This document shows, piece by piece, positions 1 to 4,976 of a stretch of DNA of 9,264 nt; within the stretch, counting starts at the first letter, position 1, and each line of letters opens with the position of its first letter. Position numbers and translations under genes: made by a program. Source of the DNA: Actinomycetota bacterium (lineage in GTDB: Bacteria; Actinomycetota; Acidimicrobiia; Acidimicrobiales; Ilumatobacteraceae). The stretch covers positions 1-9,264 of the forward strand of contig SYEA01000057.1 of the NCBI GenBank assembly GCA_005800965.1, read 5' to 3'. A model generated the notes under the pieces. It saw only the letters and a list, made by a program, of their open reading frames with translations, made no database searches and was not told the origin of the DNA.

Positions 1-114
1 GGCGCGATCAGTTTGTTCGTGGTCACGATGGCATCACTGTGGTTCCTCGTCGTGTTGTTGCGGCGTGGTGGTGCTTCGGCCGGCAACATTGCCGCCACGC
101 TCACCGGCAGTTAG
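1..114 (+). CDS. C-terminal end of a membrane protein (partial)
   Basis: The window opens inside a reading frame that starts before base 1 and ends at TAG 112-114, giving 37 residues. About residues 3-21 (ISLFVVTMASLWFLVVLL) are strongly hydrophobic and are followed by two arginines, which fits a last transmembrane helix with its end on the cytoplasmic side. A short Gly/Ala/Thr-rich tail follows. Too little is left to name a family; a transporter or other multi-pass protein is possible. The stop lies only 3 nt before the ATG of the dehydrogenase at 118, so the two genes are probably co-transcribed and translation may be coupled. Confidence 0.6.
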   Translation, partial: GAISLFVVTMASLWFLVVLLRRGGASAGNIAATLTGS

Positions 115-117
115 CGC

Positions 118-1026
118 ATGAAGCGCGTCGCGGTCGGGCCGACCCAAGCACCCGAATGGATACGCGACGCAGTGCGTGCCGGTGGCTGCGAAGTGGTCGA
201 CTATGGCGACGCGCAAGGCTTGGTGTGGGGCGACCCGCGCGGCCCCGACGCGTTTGGCGAAGTGTTGCGCACACACCCGCAGTTCGCATGGGTGCAGTTG
301 CCTTTTGCCGGTATCGAAACCTTCGTGCCTCATCTTGATAACCATCGTGTATGGACGAGCGGCAAAGGTGTGTACGCCGAGCCCGTTGCCGAATTGTGCA
401 TGGCGTTTTTGCTCGGCGGTTTGCGCCACGTGATTGGTTATTCGCGGGTCACCGAGTGGACCGTTGATCACGGCCGATACCTGTTGGGTGGCAACCTCGT
501 GATCGTCGGTGGGGGAGGCATCACCGAATCGCTCGTGCGCATGTTGCAGGGCTTCAACACCAACATCACCGTGGTGCGCCGTCACCCCACGCCCATTGAG
601 GGTGTGCAGCGAGTGGTAACCCAAGCGCGGTTGCACGACGTGTTGCCCCAGGCCGATGCTGTTGTGTTGGCCTGCGCGCTCACCCCGGAGACGACGGGGC
701 TCATTGGTGCGCGTGAACTGGCGCTCATGAAGCAGGATGCGTGGCTGGTGAACGTGGGTCGCGGACGCTTGATTGTGACCGACGATTTGGTTGCTGCGTT
801 GCGCGAGCGGCGCATCGGCGGTGCAACGCTTGATGTCACTGAACCCGAACCGCTGCCGAAAGAACACCCGTTGTGGCAACTCGACAACTGTTTGATCACC
901 CCACACATCGGCAACACGCGGGCCATGGCCGTGCCACTACTGACCGAGCGCATCACCACCAACTGCCGACTGTTTGCCGCAGGCGCGCCGCTCGTTGGTG
1001 TGGTGGATGTGACACTCGGGTATTGA
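118..1026 (+). CDS. D-isomer-specific 2-hydroxyacid dehydrogenase, likely NADP-linked
   Basis: This 302-residue cytoplasmic enzyme belongs to the D-2-hydroxyacid dehydrogenase family, which reduces 2-keto acids such as glyoxylate or hydroxypyruvate to D-hydroxy acids. The coenzyme domain starts near residue 121 with a glycine-rich turn VGGGGITES (130-138). The signature VNVGRG (211-216) carries the catalytic Arg215, the TEPEP stretch (241-245) carries the catalytic glutamate, and TPHIG (261-265) carries the catalytic His263. Two arginines (154-155) sit after the second Rossmann strand, where NAD enzymes have an aspartate; this suggests NADP(H), as in glyoxylate/hydroxypyruvate reductases. The third glycine of GxGxxG is replaced by Thr136. 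The length is slightly below the usual 310-330. The substrate cannot be read from the sequence. ATG 118 is 3 nt after the upstream stop and gives a normal N-terminus. Confidence 0.9.
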   Translation: MKRVAVGPTQAPEWIRDAVRAGGCEVVDYGDAQGLVWGDPRGPDAFGEVLRTHPQFAWVQLPFAGIETFVPHLDNHRVWTSGKGVYAEPVAELCMAFLLGGLRHVIGYSRVTEWTVDHGRYLLGGNLVIVGGGGITESLVRMLQGFNTNITVVRRHPTPIEGVQRVVTQARLHDVLPQADAVVLACALTPETTGLIGARELALMKQDAWLVNVGRGRLIVTDDLVAALRERRIGGATLDVTEPEPLPKEHPLWQLDNCLITPHIGNTRAMAVPLLTERITTNCRLFAAGAPLVGVVDVTLGY

Positions 1027-1048
1027 GCAATAGCGTCGGGCTGAGCCC

Positions 1049-1648
1049 ATGACCGACCATTACGCCACACTCGGCGTTGCCCGCAGCGCATCCATCGCCG
1101 ACATTCGCCGCGCTTACCGTGCCCGCATGCGTTCGGCGCACCCGGATGCACAAAAAAACGGTTCGGCGGTTGGGGGTAGCGGCTTTTCAAATGGTGCATC
1201 GAGTGGTGCATCGGTCGCCGATGAAGTCACCCGTATCTCGGCAGCGTGGGAGGTGTTGTCGTCGCCAACGCGCCGCGCGGCATATGACCAACAGTTTGTT
1301 GCACGCACGGTGGCGCCCGAGATGGAGCCCGATCGTGTGTATGCACCAGCGCGGTTTCCGTGGCGATTCGTGCTCGTGGTGATTGGCCTTGGTTCGTTGT
1401 TCGTCGTGATCTTGCACATCATGGGTGACCCAATGCCACGGCGGGGCATTGACGGGCTCATCAATCCAGGTTCGTGTGTGAACTTTGACGAACTTGGTGC
1501 GGCGTTCGAAGTGGAATGTGACGGGCCGTATCAAGCCGTGGTGCGCGAACTTGTGCCGTTTGACGCCGCGTGTGACAGCGACACCACCCAAGCCCGTGAC
1601 CGCCAAGGCATGGGCACGGTCTGCCTCGAGCCGTATTCGCAGCCGTAG
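1049..1648 (+). CDS. Membrane-anchored J-domain protein with outer Cys-rich domain
   Basis: The 199-residue product begins with a J-domain (about 1-82), the part of DnaJ-type co-chaperones that stimulates Hsp70/DnaK ATPase. The essential HPD is at 31-33, helix II is RRAYRARM and helix III ends in EVLSSPTRRAAYD. Between HPD and helix III lies a Gly/Ser-rich insertion (about 38-56) that makes this loop longer than usual. There is no G/F region and no zinc-finger domain, so it is a type III J-protein, not DnaJ itself. One transmembrane helix (about 105-125) follows. The C-terminal part (126-199) has four cysteines (143, 157, 175, 192) in a PGSC...VEC...AAC...GTVC pattern, probably two disulfides outside the membrane; it resembles small Cys-paired extracytoplasmic domains of other actinobacterial membrane proteins. 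The N-in topology is inferred. The start is 22 nt after the dehydrogenase stop, with no clear Shine-Dalgarno. A TAGCGT at 1031-1036 could give a very short leader. Confidence 0.8.
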   Translation: MTDHYATLGVARSASIADIRRAYRARMRSAHPDAQKNGSAVGGSGFSNGASSGASVADEVTRISAAWEVLSSPTRRAAYDQQFVARTVAPEMEPDRVYAPARFPWRFVLVVIGLGSLFVVILHIMGDPMPRRGIDGLINPGSCVNFDELGAAFEVECDGPYQAVVRELVPFDAACDSDTTQARDRQGMGTVCLEPYSQP

Positions 1649-1655
1649 ACCGCTA

Positions 1656-1672
1656 GTTGCCCCAGCGGCAAC
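1656..1672. terminator. Short hairpin between convergent genes
   Basis: GTTGCC (1656-1661) and GGCAAC (1667-1672) form a perfect 6-bp stem with a 5-nt loop in the 43-bp gap between two converging genes. The position suits a two-way terminator. There is no T-run on either side, so intrinsic termination is not proven. Confidence 0.35.
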
Positions 1673-1691
1673 ATGTGATGAGGCAAAGAGG

Positions 1692-2447
1692 TTACTGAGT
1701 CGTTCTGGGACGAACAAAAAATCTGGCGACGATTCCGAGTGCGAGCACGACGGCAAGTGCAACGGCGATGAGTGGTGGGTTGGTTGCGGAGTCGTCGGCC
1801 GGCATCGCGTCATCAGGCGAAGTTGCTGGCATCGTGGGTGCTGCAGTCGCTGGTTCGGTGGGTGACTCTGGTGATGGGTCTGCCGCGAGCGAATTGTTGT
1901 ACCAACCCATGACTCCGTTGATGCCCAGATCTCGATTGGGAACATTCTCTACCGGAGTGCCAAACATTTCTTTCTCTCCGACGGCGACCGTGAAGCGAGC
2001 CGGTGCGTCACCCGTAATAACGACCGAGTAGGTGCCACCCACGGCAGGGGCGGTTAGTTCAATCAGGCGAACATAGTTCGTGCCAGTAAAGGGTTCAGCG
2101 AACGCAACTCTTTCGGTGGGTGACAGCCTGATGGTTTCATTTGCGGGGTCGGTGAGTTCAATGAACGGCAGAGCCGCTTCGTCGAGATCGTTTTCTGGCG
2201 GAAGGTCAGGTATCAACAATGAAAGATAGAGGGAGTCACCTTCGTTGAAAGTGACACGAAAACCGCGTGTTTCACCGGCTGACAGCAGAGTGCCGTAGAG
2301 CGCAAACGAGATGGTGCCATCGGGCAGCAGTGGGCCCTGGTCGGGTGTGGTTTGATTTGCAGTGAGGATGATTGGGTCGTGGGCTGAAGCAGCCGTAGCG
2401 GGCAGCAAGGAGAACGCTGCGAGGCAAAGCAGTACAAACCTTTTCAT
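1692..2447 (-). CDS. Secreted surface protein with C-terminal membrane anchor, unknown function
   Basis: The product has 251 residues from ATG 2447. An N-terminal signal peptide (MKRFVLLCLAAFSLLPATAASA, written here in full only as K/R plus a hydrophobic core) probably ends before HDP near residue 23. The body (about 23-155) looks like a beta-sandwich, with alternating hydrophobic residues, conserved-looking GETRGFRVTFNEGDSLYL, and a final strand near FTVAVGEKE; its length and strand pattern recall bacterial pre-peptidase C-terminal-like domains, but I cannot assign the family. A Pro/Thr/Ala/Ser/Asp linker (about 188-222) follows, then a transmembrane helix (LIAVALAVVLALGIVARFFV) and a short basic tail, so the domain is tethered outside the cell. 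There is no LPxTG sortase motif. An in-frame TTG at 2453 lies inside the predicted -10 element, so ATG 2447 is preferred. It stands alone and converges on the J-domain gene. Confidence 0.75.
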   Translation of the reverse strand: MKRFVLLCLAAFSLLPATAASAHDPIILTANQTTPDQGPLLPDGTISFALYGTLLSAGETRGFRVTFNEGDSLYLSLLIPDLPPENDLDEAALPFIELTDPANETIRLSPTERVAFAEPFTGTNYVRLIELTAPAVGGTYSVVITGDAPARFTVAVGEKEMFGTPVENVPNRDLGINGVMGWYNNSLAADPSPESPTEPATAAPTMPATSPDDAMPADDSATNPPLIAVALAVVLALGIVARFFVRPRTTQ

Positions 2448-2452
2448 AGCCA

Positions 2453-2458
2453 ATTATC
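2453..2458 (-). promoter_or_regulatory. -10 element for the surface protein gene
   Basis: On the minus strand GATAAT (2458 down to 2453) matches TATAAT at five of six positions and ends 5 nt before ATG 2447. This would place the transcript start at or next to the start codon, giving a leaderless mRNA. No convincing -35 is seen at the right distance. Confidence 0.5.
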
Positions 2459-2515
2459 GCATCATTGGCCCGAGACCGAGAGCACGTTGACGTTCACGCC
2501 AATTGACCTCAGTAC

Positions 2516-2546
2516 CCGACAGAAAGTCGTGAAATCTTCGGATAAT
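2516..2546 (+). promoter_or_regulatory. Promoter of tRNA-Val
   Basis: GATAAT at 2541-2546 is a good -10 (five of six). CCGACA at 2516-2521 is a weak -35 candidate (four of six) with a long 19-nt spacer. The expected start point, about 2553, would leave a 5' leader of roughly 9 nt before the mature tRNA at 2562. TTGACG (2487) and TTGACC (2503) lie upstream but are too far from this -10 to serve as its -35. Confidence 0.5.
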
Positions 2547-2561
2547 GTGGGTGGTCACCAA

Positions 2562-2634
2562 GGGCGATTAGCTCAGTCGGAAGAGCGCTACGTTCACATC
2601 GTAGAGGTCGTGGGATCGAGGCCCGCACCGCCCA
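2562..2634 (+). tRNA. tRNA-Val (anticodon CAC)
   Basis: A complete 73-nt cloverleaf can be drawn. The acceptor is GGGCGAT with ACCGCCC (2627-2633), the D-stem GCTC/GAGC, the anticodon stem CTACG/CGTAG with loop TTCACAT (CAC at 2595-2597, reading GUG), the variable loop 5 nt, and the T-stem GTGGG/CCCGC. The discriminator is A2634 and CCA is not encoded. There are three oddities: an A-C mismatch at acceptor pair 6-67, a T-G wobble in the T-stem (50-64), and A instead of T at position 54 of the T-loop. The anticodon arm is perfect. GTG is very common in the surrounding genes, so this tRNA should be in demand. Confidence 0.93.
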
Positions 2635-2637
2635 CTG

Positions 2638-2663
2638 AATGCGCCACTTCGGGGTGCGCCATT
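2638..2663 (+). terminator. Imperfect hairpin just after tRNA-Val
   Basis: AATGCGC (2638-2644) can pair with GCG-CATT (2656-2658 and 2660-2663) around one bulged base, with inner AC/GT pairs and a TTCGGG-type loop. It lies 4 nt after the mature tRNA end and before the next -10 element. It could help end or process the tRNA transcript. There is no T-run, so the call is weak. Confidence 0.25.
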
Positions 2664-2666
2664 GCG

Positions 2667-2672
2667 TACTCT
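2667..2672 (+). promoter_or_regulatory. -10 element for the DUF3499-like gene
   Basis: TACTCT fits TANNNT and ends 7 nt before GTG 2680, the spacing seen ahead of other unit-heading genes in this window. It supports GTG 2680 over the in-frame TTG 2662, which would lie upstream of the -10. Transcription through from the tRNA is also possible. Confidence 0.4.
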
Positions 2673-2679
2673 TGTCCCT

Positions 2680-3396
2680 GTGACGAAAAGTTGCGAGAAG
2701 CAAGGTTGCAACGAGCCCGCCGAAGTCGCTTTCGGTATCGACCGCGTGGCTTGCGTGGTGTGGCTAGAAACATTTGATGACGACAAGCAACACCATGTAA
2801 ACCGTCTGTGCGACGAGCATGCGTCACGGCTTACATTGCCGCGCGGTTGGACATTTGATGATCGCCGCGAAAAGTCGCCACGCTTGTTTGTTGCCGCCAG
2901 ACCGTCGGCGAGCAGTACGAAGCCCCTGGCCAAGCCGCTGCGCAAAGCCGAGCGCACGGCGCCAAAGAAAATCGTGCCGCTACCGCGACGCACCTCGCGG
3001 GATGTGTCGGCACCGGTCAAGCGAGCGAGCGGCCCGGGGTTGTTTGACCCGACGCTGCCGATGAATTCGCCCGTGCTAAATACACCCGTGCTGAAACAAC
3101 CCGTCTTGCGTGCGCCGGATACGCACCGTGCACCGATGGTCGAGAGAGCTGTTGAAACAGTTGTCGAAACGGTTGATGACACCGTTGACACGCCGGTGAG
3201 CGACGCCAAATACACGCCTAAGTTTGATCGCACGAGCGATGTCGGGGGTGCGCTGAATGCCCGGGGTCGCTTGTTGGCCCGCGCGTTTTCGAGCCAGACC
3301 AAGCCGATCCAACGCCCCGAACAGTCAGCCAACACTGACTCGTTGCCCCAAGGTGACCACATCGACGACTTCAACCAAGGCGAGCATGTTGAATAG
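2680..3396 (+). CDS. DUF3499-like zinc-finger protein with low-complexity C-terminus
   Basis: The product has 238 residues from GTG 2680. The N-terminal 60 residues hold C5, C10, C25, C44 and H47 (in SCEKQGC and LCDEHASRL), followed by PRGW (54-57) and DDRR. This closely recalls the actinobacterial DUF3499 family, small putative zinc-binding proteins of unknown role that share the C-rich start, the LCxxHAxRL segment and PRGW; I make the link from memory of the pattern. Residues 70-120 are basic and Pro/Ser-rich. Then come three PVLxx repeats (131-145) and five four-residue VExx-type units (154-173), so this half is probably disordered. A conserved-looking ARGRLLARAF segment sits at about 194-203. 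The C-terminus is acidic. No TM or signal peptide is seen. The SRPBCC gene follows 30 nt downstream and is likely in the same unit. Confidence 0.75.
   Translation: MTKSCEKQGCNEPAEVAFGIDRVACVVWLETFDDDKQHHVNRLCDEHASRLTLPRGWTFDDRREKSPRLFVAARPSASSTKPLAKPLRKAERTAPKKIVPLPRRTSRDVSAPVKRASGPGLFDPTLPMNSPVLNTPVLKQPVLRAPDTHRAPMVERAVETVVETVDDTVDTPVSDAKYTPKFDRTSDVGGALNARGRLLARAFSSQTKPIQRPEQSANTDSLPQGDHIDDFNQGEHVE
3070..3114 (+). repeat. Three 15-bp in-frame repeats (PVLNT-PVLKQ-PVLRA)
   Basis: Three consecutive 15-bp units, each starting CCCGT, encode PVL plus two variable residues inside the DUF3499-like gene. The unit is diverged at third positions, so it is not a recent duplication. Confidence 0.7.
3139..3198 (+). 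repeat. Five 12-bp in-frame repeats (VERA-VETV-VETV-DDTV-DTPV)
   Basis: Five 12-bp units encode a four-residue acidic/valine repeat in the DUF3499-like gene. Units two and three (VETV) are the closest copies. The repeat length would preserve the frame if units were gained or lost. Confidence 0.6.
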
Positions 3397-3426
3397 TCGC
3401 GTCCAGTAGTCGACGTTCAGCCGGCA

Positions 3427-3867
3427 ATGCAACTTGACGCCACACTGCGCACCACAGCACCACCAGCACAGGTGCTTGGCTATGTTGCAGATCTCGCCGA
3501 CTACCCGCAGTGGATATCACTCGTGCATTCGGCAACAGCAGTGCCCGCAGCCGCCGTGCCCACGTGGGATGTCGAGCTGCGAGCCAAAGTGGGGCCGTTT
3601 GCGCGTTCGAAGCGGCTGCGCATGGTGCGCACCGCACATGACACCACAAACCCTGCACGCATCGTGTTTGAGCGCCGTGAACTCGACGGTCGCGAGCACG
3701 CTGCATGGCGACTCGAAGTAACCGTCAACACCACGGCCCCGGGTGTCACCGAACTAGTTATGCAGTTGCGCTACGACGGACGATTCTTTGTGTCGGTGGT
3801 CGAGGCCATCTTGCAACAAAATATCGACGCGGGTCGCAGCAAACTGGCAGCCCTGCTCGAAGGCTGA
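3427..3867 (+). CDS. SRPBCC (polyketide cyclase/START-like) family protein
   Basis: The 146-residue product has the order of the SRPBCC fold: an N-terminal strand MQLDATLRTTAPPAQV, the helix segment VLGYVADLADYPQWISLVHSA with the family's typical DYPxW (25-29), a run of strands across 47-122 (VELRAKVG, RIVFERRE, WRLEVTV, ELVMQLRYD), and a long C-terminal helix FVSVVEAILQQNIDAGRSKLAALL. Members bind hydrophobic ligands in a deep cavity between helix and sheet; functions range from aromatase/cyclase to lipid transfer, and the ligand here is unknown. There is no signal peptide, so it is cytoplasmic. ATG 3427 follows the DUF3499-like stop by 30 nt, without a -10 element, fitting co-transcription. 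It ends 14 bp from the convergent rlmN stop. Confidence 0.82.
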   Translation: MQLDATLRTTAPPAQVLGYVADLADYPQWISLVHSATAVPAAAVPTWDVELRAKVGPFARSKRLRMVRTAHDTTNPARIVFERRELDGREHAAWRLEVTVNTTAPGVTELVMQLRYDGRFFVSVVEAILQQNIDAGRSKLAALLEG

Positions 3868-3881
3868 GTTGTTCACGAGCG

Positions 3882-4976
3882 CTACTTCGCTTTCGTTCCA
3901 ATCACCACGGGTTGGCCTGCGGCTAGTTGACCGCAGGCAGCATCAATATCGGTGCCACGGTTGCGCCGCACGGTGGCGTTCACCCCGCGGTCGCTCAGGC
4001 GTTCAGCAAACCTGCGCACCCCGGCCATGTCGGTGCCACGAGTGGCAAACCCTGGCGTGGGGTTGAGCGGAATCAAGTTCACGTGCGCAGTTGGCTGCAA
4101 TGACAACGCCAGTTTGGCCAGCTCACTGGCGTCGCGCGCAGTGTCGTTGACTCCGGCAATCATCGCCCATTCAAAGCTGATGCGACGATTTTTCACACGC
4201 AGATAATCGCGACAGGCAGTCATCAAATCCTTCAGTGGGTAACGCTTGTTGATCGGCACCAAATCGTCGCGCAGCTCGTCGCGAGCAGCATGCAACGACA
4301 CCGCCAAGTTGACCGGCAGTGGGCGAGTGGCCAGCGTGCGAATGCCCGGCACGATGCCAACAGTCGACACCGTAATGTGGCGCGCCGAAATGCCCATGTC
4401 GCCGTGGATGCGTTCGACAGCACCCCACACGGCAGGTTCGTTGGCGAGTGGTTCGCCCATGCCCATGAACACGATGTTGGCCACTCGCTGTTTGCGTTGT
4501 TTGGCGTGGCGCGAGGCGCGCACCACTTGCTCGACGATTTCGCCCACGGTGAGTTGGCGATTGAAGCCAGCCTGACCAGTGGCACAAAACCCGCAAGCCA
4601 TCGCACAGCCCGCTTGGGTGCTCACACATACCGTGGCGCGATCGGCATAGTGCATGAGCACAGTTTCGATCGGGTGATTGCCATCGGCGAGCTGCCACAA
4701 AAATTTGACCGTGTCGCCCTTGTCGCTCACACTTTCACGCACGAGCAACAAACTGGTGGGCAATTCTTCGCTCAACCGTTTGCGCAACGGTGCCGACAAG
4801 GTGGTGATGTCTTCGAGTGGCTTGCATTGTTCATACATGCCGGCCCACAACTGCTTCACTCGGTAGGCGGGTTCACCGGCCAACACTTCGGCCAGTTGCG
4901 CACCGGTGGCGTCGTACAGCGAGCGGGGTCGCAACGCGTCGCTGTCCGGCGATTGCTCCTGGGGGGTTGTATTCAC
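3882..4976 (-). CDS. rlmN: Dual-specificity 23S rRNA/tRNA adenine C2-methyltransferase RlmN
   Basis: RlmN is a radical-SAM enzyme that methylates C2 of A2503 in 23S rRNA and of A37 in some tRNAs, supporting translational accuracy. The 364-residue product has all key parts. The [4Fe-4S] cysteines are C124, C128 and C131 in AGCAMACGFC. C117 (in CVST) and C348 (in AACGQL) correspond to the mechanistic pair C118/C355 of the E. coli enzyme; the latter carries the methyl group. IETVLM holds the conserved Glu104, MGMGEPL (171-177) is the SAM-binding segment, and an N-terminal accessory domain (about 15-95) precedes the barrel. The length is normal. The start is GTG 4976, which overlaps the upstream peptidase stop as GTGA, so translation is probably coupled. 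It is the last gene of the mshD-peptidase-rlmN unit. Confidence 0.97.
   Translation of the reverse strand: MNTTPQEQSPDSDALRPRSLYDATGAQLAEVLAGEPAYRVKQLWAGMYEQCKPLEDITTLSAPLRKRLSEELPTSLLLVRESVSDKGDTVKFLWQLADGNHPIETVLMHYADRATVCVSTQAGCAMACGFCATGQAGFNRQLTVGEIVEQVVRASRHAKQRKQRVANIVFMGMGEPLANEPAVWGAVERIHGDMGISARHITVSTVGIVPGIRTLATRPLPVNLAVSLHAARDELRDDLVPINKRYPLKDLMTACRDYLRVKNRRISFEWAMIAGVNDTARDASELAKLALSLQPTAHVNLIPLNPTPGFATRGTDMAGVRRFAERLSDRGVNATVRRNRGTDIDAACGQLAAGQPVVIGTKAK

Noticed and set aside
34..906. 290-codon minus-strand open frame opposite the dehydrogenase gene
   Set aside because: It is antisense to a gene with clear catalytic motifs, has unnatural His/Arg/Gln-rich composition, and shows no domain. 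High-GC genes often create such shadows.
1151..1213. A7 run plus GC-rich repeats in the J-domain gene as a sign of a frameshift
   Set aside because: The frame continues through helix III of the J-domain and the TM helix in the same register, so the length appears right.
2487..2508. TTGACG and TTGACC 16 bp apart upstream of tRNA-Val, as a -35 or regulator site
   Set aside because: Neither is at a workable distance from the good -10 at 2541, and no -10 lies at the right distance for them. Two 6-mers are too little for an operator call.
2568..3374. 268-codon minus-strand open frame covering the tRNA and DUF3499-like gene
   Set aside because: It runs through the tRNA gene and is Ser/Arg/Thr-rich without motifs. 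The plus-strand frame has a Cys/His domain and a promoter.
3855..3889. CGAAG/CTTCG inverted repeat between the SRPBCC gene and rlmN as a terminator
   Set aside because: Only 5 bp of stem with a 22-nt loop and no T-run, mostly within coding sequence.
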